NCBI GenBank assembly: GCA_035582835.1
Contig: JAYKAV010002441.1
Location: 329,252-393,251, forward strand
Source of the DNA: Phoebastria nigripes
Lineage: Eukaryota > Chordata > Aves > Procellariiformes > Diomedeidae
Reading direction: 5' to 3'
Length of the DNA stretch: 64,000 nucleotides
In this document: piece by piece, positions 26,592 through 37,288 of the stretch
Layout: every line of letters begins with the position of its first letter
Numbering within the stretch: position 1 is the stretch's first letter
Notes under the pieces: model-generated
Databases searched by the model: none
Seen by the model: only the letters and a program-made list of their open reading frames with translations
What the model was told of the DNA's origin: nothing
Program-made: the position numbers and the translations under genes

Positions 26592-27427
26592 ATATATGGA
26601 AAACCTGTTGCTCTGCAGAGTGGGTAAGCAAACAAGTCAGTTCATGGACCCACATTCAAGCTTAAAATAAGGCTGAATATTTTTGATGCTGAAGTAAAAT
26701 TCTTTCAGTCTAATTCATTGCATACATTACTATACTATGTTTTATTTGTTGCCAGAAGTAGAAACCAAAAAGGAAATATATATAGAAAATGAAGCTCCAG
26801 ATTCTCCAGGCCTTCTCTGATACCAACATAAACCTACTGTAAAAAGCTGCAATAGCCCAGGTGATAATTTTACATCCATAATGGCCTCATTGGTGTGAAA
26901 CGCAAAGCACCAAGAAGCAGAGCATCTGATTTACTTTGGTGAAATGTTTCAGCACATCGCATGGAGTGGAAATGGGTGCCGCTTGGTTTTCTGTTATATA
27001 GTGGTCAAAAGAAGCAGCAATAACGTAAACCATTTTTTTTAATGTGGAGATGGAAGTTTTTCAGAGCTATGCACAGCAGCAATGCGTGGAGCAGCTCTGC
27101 AGTACGGTTCTGCCATACAGGAGTCCCAAACCAGAGGCAGTGGCAAGGATTGCCTCTGGGGGAACGTTCCTGGTGTTTCCATTTGGAGATTTGGCAATGC
27201 CTATGCTGACAGAAAACAGTGAACCAGCTTAAAAATATGCATCTACTTTCCACTGCCTGAAAATTAAACGGTGATAGTATCCCCCCCATATCAAATGATA
27301 CTATTTGCTCTTTTTCAGGAAATATTTTAGAGAGCAAAAAAACCCCAATCTATTTGTTTTACATCTGGTTATTTTAAATCTCCATGGACCTATTAGCGGA
27401 ATAGCGGACTTAAAGAAAACGGCTTGG

Positions 27428-27461
<34 letters not shown>

Positions 27462-28980
27462 GCAGCAGCGGCAGCAGCAGCAGCAGCAGCAGCCATTCCT
27501 CTTACTACAAAGGAAATCTGTAATCTCTGCCGGCTACAGTAAAACGTAGCATCTGTTGATCACTGGTGGAACCGGGGAAGGGAACGTAAAACCCATGCGG
27601 GCTCTGCCGTCTTCTGTCATTTCCCTTCAGACCTCCAGGTGTGTGGTCCCCGGCACGGATTGTGCCATCCGACTGGGACCAGCACAGCTGCATCAACATC
27701 TCAGCCATGGGGAAGAAGAAGAGCTGGGTGTCACTCGAACAAGGGCAGGCTGTGTAGGGCTGGCAGACTGGCAGTGCCCACGGAAACACAGGCCTTTTGA
27801 CACGGCGCCTGTGCCGTGCTAGAAGATGAGCTGGCAATTTCTGTGTGCCGGGATGATGGTGGTTTTTAAACACCCAGGCCCAATCCTCACCAGGTGTCAC
27901 TGCCCACGTTCCTCTGAGGTCTACACCAGCTGAGCCCATAGCTCACTCCAAATTATGGTACTAAACATGAAAACAAAAGTTTTAACTAAAATGGGGCAAA
28001 ATCTTGCCTAAACTTTACCCCTGGCAGGATGCAACTTGGCAGGGAATTTGCCTGAAAGCATGTGCTTAGCTAAGGAGCTGAGGTGACAGTTTAACTAGTA
28101 GATCAAATAATTACATGATTTTGATAATGCAGTGTTTGTATTTGATTGTCTTAAAAATTAGTAATATCACAATTATTTTCTGCAGTAAAAGCCACCCTGA
28201 AGCAGATCATTTTGTTTAACTTCTTAATCAGCTAAGCTAAAGCTCCCACTGTGAGAAAATATCTTTTCAGCAGAGTACTGATTTTCTCCCGCAATCTCCC
28301 CTCCTCCCCACTTATTCCTTCTTTTCTTCTCCATCATCAATCTTTTAAGCGTGCCACTGTGCATTCACATTTTTCTTTCTGCACGTGTCAGCTCAACGCT
28401 CTTCCTCAGAGCCCTCTTTCTCCACCAAATCCTGCAAAGCAGACTTTAACCACTCATTTCCCGAACAGGGAACTCCACGCACAACTTCACGAAAGCCAGG
28501 CTCTCCGGGCGCTTGCTAGCCACCGTGCCGGAATCCCCCCTTCCCTCTGCAACCCGCAGCTATGGACAAAAGAGCAAGTAAAATGAAACTGACTTACTGC
28601 TATGGCTTGGAGCCTTTCCTTGTGCAACTCTGCTTCCGCCATCCTGGAGAGAAGGACACGGGAGGAGAGAGAGGGAGACGGGTNGGGGGGNGGNAAAAAA
28701 AAGAAGCAAAAAGGCAAACAAAACCAAAACAGAGCACACACTGCAGTCACCCAGGGGGAACTGGAGTAATTGCAAAGAAAGCCGAGCTCCTGTGTAGTAG
28801 TCAGCCACTTTTGGAGGCACTGCAGGCTGGCTCACGGTAGGATCATTTTAGTCACTGGACCAGTGCCTGCCGTGCTGCCTGTCTCCCAGCTGTATTGCTA
28901 ACTGCATTTCATTGCTGCTTCTGTGTGCTGTTGCTGTCACACAAGCCATGTATGCACTCTCCAAGCAGCTGAGCACAGGG
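26592..28980. other. Noncoding DNA with a trinucleotide tract and a GC-rich right part
   Basis: No gene is recognised. The left part is AT-rich. From about 28480 GC content climbs, and three Ns (28684, 28691, 28694) sit in a G-run next to an A-run, a typical sequencing trouble spot. Open frames of 144 codons (27505-27939, minus) and 111 codons (28251-28586, plus) show no domains. Confidence 0.5.
27430..27494 (+). repeat. (CAG)n trinucleotide repeat with two CGG interruptions
   Basis: About 21 triplets of CAG are interrupted by CGG at 27460-27462 and 27469-27471. In one frame it reads as polyserine, in another as polyglutamine. The polyglutamine frame has a stop about 35 bp upstream, no start codon, and ends about 20 codons after the repeat, so it is not evidence of a coding exon unless splicing joins it to something unseen. 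I treat it as a microsatellite. Confidence 0.9.
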
Positions 28981-29460
28981 ATAGCTCGCATGGCTATAAT
29001 TTTTTGCGTTGACGTCTCAGCTCATTTGCTCCTCCTATGGGGCGCTGGGTCACGGCAGGAGCTCGACATCAGTAGCGTGCACAGTAATCCAAACCTGCAT
29101 GACTGCAGCACAGGAGGCAGACAGCTGTGCCACAGCATGTCCTTAGTGAGCAGCGCAGCGGGGAGGAAAGGACGGTGGCACATGGCGTGGCGAGCGGGAG
29201 CTGCGGCAGGCATGCAGGCAGGCAGGCAGCGGCTGCAGCCTCGAGCAAAAGCAGGTTTGGCTAAGGGAAAGGACAGGGCCGGCAGGAGGAGGGATGGCAC
29301 GGACCATGGGGGAGCAGCACAGCCACTCGTGGATGCAGTGGTAACATGGCATGCTGCAAAAGGCTGCTGCTGCAGGGCGGCCTCTAAGAGCAGCGGTGAA
29401 GAGCGTGGTGGGGCGGGGAGAGGGGTGGTGTCCATGCACCCTGCACGTGCATTGCACATT
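28981..29460. promoter_or_regulatory. CpG-enriched GC-rich block (borderline CpG island)
   Basis: I count about 23 CpG dinucleotides in 480 bp, clearly more than in surrounding DNA, giving an observed/expected ratio near the usual 0.6 cut-off by rough hand estimate. A GC-box type motif (GGGGCGGGG) lies at 29410-29418. A small GGCA tandem run is at 29213-29229. Long overlapping frames on both strands (28912-29475 plus, 29022-29459 minus, 29143-29727 minus) are explained by the low frequency of stop codons in GC-rich DNA and have no recognisable domains. It could be an unmethylated promoter for an unseen transcript. Confidence 0.4.
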
Positions 29461-29540
29461 AAAGCACTGTATTGACATCAGACACTCGAAAGTGACAAAG
29501 CTGTATGTAAAAACAGTCCGACTGAAGACCCCAGGTGTGT

Positions 29541-29548
29541 TATAAATA
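29541..29548 (+). promoter_or_regulatory. Candidate TATA box
   Basis: TATAAATA is followed by a G-rich, purine-rich stretch and lies about 80 bp right of the CpG-enriched block. A pyrimidine-rich run ending in CATAAACAG near 29678-29699 resembles a splice acceptor. Together they could outline a promoter and first intron, but each motif is common by chance. Confidence 0.25.
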
Positions 29549-31403
29549 GGGAAGGAGGCAGGTGGGGAAGGGAGGGGAGGCCTGAGCCAGTATTGTGAGG
29601 GTACCCTTGATTTCAAGTGTGGCTTCGGTTTTGCATGCAACCTCCTCACATGTTTTTTTGGTATGATCTCCCATCTGCTTTGTTTCCTCATAAACAGCAA
29701 AGAAGCCCCCCCCCAGCCCTGTCCCACAGGGTGCTACTGCAGGGGTGAGCACAGGGCTGCCCCGTTGGAGGGACGCCCCCAAGCCAGGACAGCCACCGTG
29801 CCGGCGGGAGGGCTGGGCAGGGCTGAGCGTGGCATCCTGCTGGTGTCCTGCCACGAGGAGCAGAAGTGCATTTTGCAGCATGTAATCTTGGTTTAATAAT
29901 CCCATGCTGACAATACAGGGAAACTCCATCATCTTGGGGGAAAGCGGTCTGGAGGTCACCCTGCTTTCCCTGTGCCTGCCCTTTCATGTGCCACCCAGCC
30001 TGGCATTTTACCTCTCTGCTGGCACCCCTGACTCCTCTCCCAGACATCCTCCACCTCCATCCCATTTCCCGCTCCGGGATGTGCTACTTGCTGCAGGCTG
30101 CTTTTCAAGGCAGCTGCTTTCTCAAGTGTTTCCACCTCCTGGTTTCCCATTTCCCTTACTGGTGCCCAGACTCCTTGTCTTGTGACAGCATGTCGAAGTG
30201 ACTTCTTGCTTAGCTTTGCCTCTGTGAAAGAGGTCCTTTGTTGTATAGAAAACTCACAGAACATTATATAATTCTGGTAGTCTCGGTGGCCAAAAGGCAA
30301 AGTTTTACTGCCATATCCCAAGTGAGGCAGTATCTGTAAGTGGGTGTTGGGGTGGGCTCACAGCTAGGGGAAATGCAACAATTCCAGCTTAAACTGGGAT
30401 ACTCTTTCAGTCTTCCAGTTTTAAGTAATTTATTGGATGGCATCTGTCCTGTAGCTTATTCGGTCCCTTTCAGCTTGTTGGTTTTCTTCAAAACCTCTCT
30501 TTTTTGTTTTCAGTCACCACATAAAGGTCCATGTATTGCTGCTTATATTACTACAGCTGGTTTTGAAATATTCCGTCACACAGGATCCAGACATCTATAC
30601 TCCCACATGTGCACTGAGAACATACACGGGCAACTCCTACTAAGACTTGCAAGCTATGTAATTAAATCCCTTCAATACCCTTCTCATGTTTTGCTGTTAA
30701 GCCTTGCCCAGGGGAGGAATTCTGCTAAAGGCTATATCCAGCAAAGGCAAGGGTATGCCCCAGTGCTAACTGGAGCTGGAGCTGGGACAGGCAAGCTATT
30801 CACTCCACAACCTGTAGTCACGTTAGATGCTGCCAAAGTGGTGTGTGAAATGCACCATATTAGGCCACCCCCTCTTTCAGTCCACATGGCATCCACTCAG
30901 CAAAGCATTTAAACATATATTTAAATGCATTCAAGGCAGTCGTATATGGAAATGCATGCGCCCATCTCACTCCTGGTACAAAACCTTGCGACAGTTCATG
31001 AAGCACAGTAACTGCAGCTAAGCTGGACATTGTATTCGCCCCATGTTTATCCTCTCTTCCGTTTAACTGCAGTGCTTTTAAGGATAAGCAGGGTGCATCC
31101 TAGTGAGTGCTGGGGCGTTCCTGGCCCCAGTGAAAGATGCTGCAGGGCTGCGCACCCCTCTTCAGTTTAGTTTGCCAAGGAAAGTTAGATCAGCTCTGCT
31201 GTAGCAGCCCACCCTGCCGACTCTTTACGACTGTACAGGAATGATAGAGGATGCATGAGCAGCGGAGCAGTTTCTTGCTGGTGGCTTGCAATGCAGAGGA
31301 AAGGCTGGAAGTCATGCAATAATAATAGCCAGTAATTTCCCTACAGTGTCTTTCTTTTGTATAGCTTGAAGCCTGTGATGCAGTGGGGTGGGAATCCTTC
31401 ACC

Positions 31404-31463
31404 CAGGTGGTTCACAGAGCACACCCAGGTGAAATGACCTCTATAAGGTGACTTACTAGGTCA
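31404..31463. promoter_or_regulatory. Cluster of E-boxes and nuclear-receptor half-sites
   Basis: Two CAGGTG E-boxes (31404-31409, 31426-31431) lie within a repeated CACCCAGGTG. They are followed by TGACCT (31435-31440), AGGTGA (31446-31451) and AGGTCA (31458-31463). The half-sites form an everted pair with 5-nt spacing and a near-direct repeat with 6-nt spacing. Such clusters occur in enhancers, but one AGGTGA deviates from consensus and no binding can be shown. Confidence 0.3.
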
Positions 31464-32202
31464 TGACAGAGTCTGCAGGGGTGGCCCCTGTGGACATTTG
31501 GTTAGTGAACGCAGCTTTAAATGAAACAAAACAAAACAACTACCCGGTCCATTTTTACACATTTTTTTTGTCCATGTTGGATAAGATTTTTGTTTCCAGA
31601 ATGTTTTGCTATGTTGGTAAGGAACTTGAATAAAAATATAGGAAATTGTGTTAAGCCTCACAGAGTTTTATTTGTTTTGATTTACTTTTAGGGCAGGAAG
31701 GCAGGGTAGTATTTCCAAATTTTGAAGATACTAAGAAAACAAGAGACGTTGGAGGGTGTAGGGAGGAGCAAGAAGATTCTAGAAGAGTAGGCAAGCAAGA
31801 TGAAAGAAGTTTTTTAATATACTTTGTTCAGTAGCTAGAAATGAAAAAGAAAGGAAAAATGTCCCTATTATTTTTCAAATGTCAGTTAAAAGGCTGTTCT
31901 TTTCACTGCAATTTTTAAAAGAGCAAAAACTGCTATATCTTAATAATGTGTGAATTGCATCCCATTTCCATGCAAAACAGATTTTTATTTTCATTTCTTT
32001 GGAAAAGAGTGTAGGAAACAATCTGTAGTCCCTGCTCAATGCTGGAGAGGATCCTGAAAGAAGTCTGAGCTCTGTGCAGCCTGAACTTTTAATGCAACAG
32101 CCTGGTTGTATGGTGGAAATAAGGTTCTTGTCCTTGTCATGGGGCTGAGCTGGATTAGGAAAGATTCTAGTTTAAATCACCTGTGTTTGTTTTTTGAGAA
32201 AC

Positions 32203-32265
32203 TTTTTTTTTTTTTTTTTGGACAAACCATTTTTTTTTTTTCCCCCACAAACCATTTTTTTTTTT
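32203..32265 (+). repeat. Three poly(T) tracts separated by a repeated 9-mer
   Basis: Runs of T17 (32203-32219), T12 (32230-32241) and T11 (32255-32265) are separated by short spacers, each of which contains ACAAACCAT immediately before the next T run. This looks like local duplication of a poly(T) unit, possibly from a retroposed minus-strand poly(A) tail. Confidence 0.8.
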
Positions 32266-33000
32266 GCCATTGGCCTGCATACAACCAGAACCCTTCTGCA
32301 TGATGCTGGGTATCTTGTCCTTGGAGCAGAACCCCTGGCTTCCTATCCTCCTGGCTATTGGTAGGGCTGAATCAGTCTAAGAAACCAGACTTTGGCCTGA
32401 AGACTGCGTAAGGAAGGCACGTGCATACACATGAAGGTCAGGATTAACGCCTCAGCCATTGCAAATGCATCGACATATTTTTGTGGTGACAAGTTAGTGG
32501 TTGGATCCTGGCAGTGGTTGTCAAGAAAACACAGAGCAAGGAGGGAAAACAGGCTTCACATTTGCATTTCAGATTGTTTAAAAGGAGATACTTCTGGCTC
32601 TTAAAATTACCACATGCCAGCATGTTGCATTGTGCTGCACTAACACTGTTCTGGCATCCTCACTATTGTCGAGCATTCCTCCCTAGGGCATATTTGAACC
32701 ATACTATTTTCATCTAAGTTGAAATTCTGAGGTTTGATTAATCTGTTTTTTATCTTCCTTACCAGAGTCTGGCCTCAGATGCTATATTAAAATTGGCCAG
32801 GAATGAAAAGTTCATCTAAACTTTGAGATTCCTGAGCCCATTGTCCACGCTTACTTTTTGGACTCCCTCAAACATGGTGTCTCACACAACACAGCCTTCG
32901 AAATTTTTGGCAGTGGCACCATCCGACATTTCCAGGAGAGGCTACTCCATCTGCAGTTTTAATTGGGNCTCTCAGCCTCATCAGACAACAGTCTGTTGCT

Positions 33001-33550
33001 GTCCTTCTCTCTCCCATACCCAGGCTGCTGGCTGGGGGTGCACACTGGCTGCAGCACCAGGGGTTATGCTCGGGCCACCTGGAACCTCACCGCTATGAGC
33101 TGCACCTCAGAGACCCCCATCCCAACGAGCCGTCACCCCGGGACAGTTGTCCTCATCCCACCCGGACATGTTAACCCAGTAAGCGGTGGCTGCATGGTGG
33201 GGGCTGTGAGTCCAAGCCCTTGCACACCCACTCTGAGTGGCTGGTGGTGGGGGTGCCCGGTTTCTTGCCACTCACGACTTGCAGTGGTGAAAGTGAGAAG
33301 TGGCTGAACACCCGATTATGTGCCCTCACCTCTCTGCTGCGGGGTGGCAGATGTTAGCACCGGTACGCCTTCTTCATCCCCCACTGCCCCTCGCGCGGGG
33401 TTTCATGGGCACGGGCCTCAGGCAGTGTGGGCTGGTGGGAAAACCAGCCTGACCGACAGGACAAAGGCTGAGAAATCTCCCCTCCACCTCCCACAGCATT
33501 TCACACCTGGAAAATGCAGATGGGGAAACCGTAAGCGGTATGCCTGAAGT
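33001..33550. other. GC-rich stretch with moderate CpG content
   Basis: This is one of the two GC-rich parts of the window. CpGs concentrate around 33310-33420, including CGCGCGG near 33393. Open frames on the plus strand (32963-33307, 33320-33547) are products of GC richness, with no domain recognised. One N is at 32968. It might be regulatory; nothing more specific can be seen. Confidence 0.4.
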
Positions 33551-33897
33551 TGAACAGGAGGGCAGTGGCAGAGCTCAGCCTATACCTCTGAGTCCAGTTC
33601 TGTAAGTGCAGAAGATCATTCTTTCTTCATGGAAAAAAATCTTTATATCTGACTTGGTTTAACTGAAGTTGTTTCCTCCCCCCTTTTTCTGTTGTTTCAG
33701 TTTTGCCACTTGCTGTCAAGACATGGAGTTGAAGCATGCACAGCAGGAGATGGCATTGTTTAAGAAATAAAAAGCTAGAGCACAGGGCTTTGTTTTAAAC
33801 CTTCCCAAGACAGCAGGCTTATGAATAGGTAAGCCATAATTTATTAATAAGTGCAGCCTATTAGGTTTTTCCAGGTTTGCTTGGTTTCGTTCTGCAG

Positions 33898-33926
33898 CCA
33901 TGGGGAGCTTGCATGGCTCCCCATGG
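33898..33926. repeat. Perfect 11-bp inverted repeat with 7-nt loop
   Basis: CCATGGGGAGC (33898-33908) is followed by the loop TTGCATG and by its exact reverse complement (33916-33926). The stem is GC-rich and would be stable as RNA or cruciform DNA. It is not followed by a T run, so it is not a terminator-like structure. Confidence 0.75.
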
Positions 33927-36900
33927 AGCGGTCTCCACGCAGTCGTGCCAGTGGCAGGACACGTCATCTCAACGGACCACCAGATACTGTGAGTGGAAGG
34001 GGCCCTCAAGAGCCTCCGCAGAGCAGAGGTCTCCTGGCCAAATCATGTCTGTTGACCACAAACAGTTGCTTTTAAGTGATTCTGCTGGTAGCAGGGACAA
34101 GAAGCCATGGCTCTCCTGAGACCTCTTGTCCTGCCAGCCCCCCTGCCATGCTTAAACAGCCTCGTGTTAGCCTGAGATTTATTCAACACCATCAGTCCTT
34201 GGCAGTAATTAATGAAGCAAGCCACAGAGCACCCCCTGTCAAAGCCTGCAGGTCAGTAAACCAGGACATCCTGTTTGCAGTGATTTTCCTTGAAGTAGGG
34301 AAGAACAAGAAGAAATGACGTATGCATTTCACTTTTCTCCCTTCTTTCCTCTCCTGGTAGCTGGGGTTATTTGAAGCTTCCCAGGTTGAGGAAGCAGCCT
34401 GTCTCCTCTTGGGATTTCAGTGCCTGCTGCTAGCACTGCAGCTCTCTTACCCAGCTAATGCCTTGCTGCAGGAGTCTAGTCTGGCTTCTGGGGAGCAGAG
34501 GGGCATTGGAGGACCTGCAGAGAAGAAATGTAAGGCAACCTTTCCCAATTTCCTTTACTCTCTCTGAAATCACACAAAAAGAAAATCCTGGTTAGTCCTT
34601 ACCTTCCACTTTCTATTGTCAGTGCCTCCCTTGACACTTTATGTCCAGCTGGGGCAGAGAGGGGTAACGAGAGCAAGTAATACTCCCAGCACTACAGTGC
34701 AGGGCAGAGATATATCTGTGAATAGGACAACTCTTCACTAAAAAGGGAATTTTTGTTGAATTTCTATTCTATCAGCATAATGATGCCACTGAAATAGGTC
34801 ACCACCCCTTAGCTGCGCATCCCTCTGTAGCTGTTAATGAGCTGAGATTCACGTGTACACCAGGACTTGTGTTATCCACCCCATTAGAAACATTTTGTGG
34901 CATTGAGTTTCATGGATCCTGGCAACTTTAATGCTGATAGGGAAGAGACTCTTGCTCCTCTTGCCCCTTAAAGCTGGCTTGGCTATTCAAATCTGCCAAG
35001 AGAAAAAGGAAAAAATGTACATTTTTTTACATTGGATTTAAAAACTAGAGCTTGGTTCCTGTAGATTCTGGCATGTCCCTCTCCTTTCTGTTCAAACAAC
35101 CCAGATTGCAGCAGGAAAGCTGCTTTTAGCAGCATTTATTTCTGTTCTTGTGCCTGCTGATCATCCTCCACATATAGTACATAGCTGAAATGTGGCTTAA
35201 AAACCACAAAATATTTACTGCTGAGGTTTGTGTTAGTACACTGGATTTTGCTTCAGAAGTGAGATAGTAAAGAAAAGAAAGAAGTTACCTGCAGCCAAAC
35301 TGGCAAAAGATATAGAATAGGTGAAAACAAACTACTGCCCCAGAAGGTAGCTGGGGCCAGAATCTGAATATTTGGGTTTTATTGCTGCTCTGATCATTGT
35401 GTGACCTTTGCTTCCGTTCCCCCACATGTGACAGAAAGATAACTTAATACCTCTTTTTTAAGCACCCTTTTGGCTCCAGACCTTCTAGTCCATTCTCAGT
35501 TTCATCTCCTATCCCAACAGGCTCCTCAGAGAAGGAGTAGGGGATTGGCATTGGATTTGCAATGCCAAAAAAGTAATGAGTCCACTCCAGTCTACAAGGG
35601 CAGCTTTTGTTAATGACAAGCTTTCAGTTAAGGTTAAATAACCAGGAAATTTACAACAGCACGCCTTCCTCCTCTGTGGAGAGGCTGCCCAGAGAGGTGT
35701 CTTCAGCTTGTCTCCATCAAGGCCGTAATTTAACGATGGGCATTTCAGATCAGTCTACCTCAACTCCAGCTCATTATAGCAATAAAAGAGCTGGAATTTT
35801 GATTTTATCTCTTTGATGAAGAGGAGTTAAATCCACCCATTCAAATAAGGGGTCTGACAGTACTTTGAAAGAGGAGCGAGTCAGATCAGAGTCAGGTCTA
35901 CTTATCACTGCCCATCTTTCTGAAATTCTCCAGAGAACTGTCATGTAGCCTTTAAGCCTGCTAGCTAGTGGTGCCAGCCCTGAAAAAAGGACCCCCTAAT
36001 GACAGATTTTTAGGCAGTATCCCATGTTTGGTCCTCTGTCCTGAAAAAACTGGTAAACTTTCTCACAGAAATCATCTCCTGGCCTTTTGGCTTCTGCTTC
36101 AGATTGTGGCAGAGTCACACAGAAGGAGCAGAGACAAAAAATAACTGGCTACTTTCTGGATCCATGCTGAAAGTTTAATATGAATTTTGGATCAGTCTAC
36201 ACTACGCCCAAATTGGTACATCCAACTTTCGTTGTTAGCTAGGGAATTCATTAAGCTTTTCACAGCCTGAGGCAACCACAAGGTGCCAAGAGTTTGCCTT
36301 GAACCAGCGCAACACACGGTATGTATTATGCAAAGCCACTGAATTGCATATGTGCAAGTGATTTCTTCCAAGGATCGTTAAGGCTGTTGTTCTCCACGGT
36401 CCCACTTCCAGTGCTCAACTCAAAGGCACACAAGCACACTGTAATGTCCCTTTCATGGGAAAGGTATCCCCAGTGGTTCCTTGCTCAGGACCACTGCAAG
36501 TATGTAGTATTCCCTCTAATGCTGTTTAAAGACTAGTGCTACGGACAGCAGCAGTAGATGCTGAGAAAAATCATAATCAGGCTTCCTGAGGAAAATGCAA
36601 GTTCCACTGACTTCCTATTCATGTCACTCTAATGTTATTATTTTATACTTTAATGTTATAAAGTAAAAATTGGAGAACTATTTTACATTATATTGCATAC
36701 TACATATGAGCCTCACTCAAGATGAGATTACCATTAAACTGGTATCTCTGGCATGCAGCTAATTAGGAAATCATCTTTATATCTTGCACTTCTAATGTAC
36801 AAATGCCTTGTCTGGTAAGTAGCATTCAGAAGAGACAGTATTCATTAAACCTAGTAGTCAGCAGTTCCTAGGATGAAATTTAATGCTGATTTACAAAGCA

Positions 36901-37262
36901 GTCTAAATGATTGACATTGTCTTCCACTAATTTTAGTGGAAAATTATTCTTAATCCTCTAGACTGCTTTGAAAATCCCTGTCAACATGTTACATTTTAAG
37001 CTTCTGCATATATTCCAATTTTGGAACCTGGAAGAGAGTACAATGCATAATTGTTTCAACACTAAGCAGTCACCGAACCTTTTAAATAAAGCTATCGGGG
37101 AAGAGGCTGAATGCTTTAACCCTGAAAACTTCTAGTTATGTCTTAATTTAGTACTTAAGCAGGCTTTTCATCTTTCTCCAACTTGCTCTGGTTGATGTCT
37201 CTTGTACTGGAGGATAACAAAACATGGAGCAAGGCTGCAGGTATCCTCAACCTCATGGTAAA

Positions 37263-37288
37263 TTCAGACCTCTTGAGAGAGGTCTGAA
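37263..37288. repeat. Perfect 11-bp inverted repeat with tetraloop TGAG
   Basis: TTCAGACCTCT (37263-37273) and AGAGGTCTGAA (37278-37288) are exact reverse complements separated by four bases. It contains the palindromic flanks AGACCTCT/AGAGGTCT. Hairpins of this perfection with such a small loop are uncommon in unique DNA, although several per window of this size can arise by chance. Confidence 0.75.

Larger units (their letters stand above)
29600..33000. other. Noncoding DNA, GC-rich on the left
   Basis: 29700-29860 is GC-rich. The rest is ordinary unique DNA. The longest frame, 30340-30912 plus (190 codons), begins with glycine- and valine-rich sequence and has no domain, signal or motif that I recognise. 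Without conservation data I do not call it a gene. Confidence 0.5.

Noticed and set aside
27394..27535. Possible polyglutamine exon at the CAG tract
   Set aside because: A stop lies just upstream, there is no start codon, and no convincing splice acceptor precedes the repeat in that frame.
27505..27939. Open frame of 144 codons, minus strand, next to the CAG tract
   Set aside because: No domain and no coding signature; the neighbouring repeat does not continue in this frame as a meaningful protein segment.
28912..29727. Long overlapping frames on both strands (up to 194 codons)
   Set aside because: They overlap each other in opposite strands within GC-rich DNA, where stops are rare by composition. 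Their composition is low-complexity and no domain is visible.
30340..30912. Open frame of 190 codons, plus strand
   Set aside because: No domain, motif or family resemblance. The length is not extreme for a 64-kb window read in six frames, and there is no promoter or splice context.
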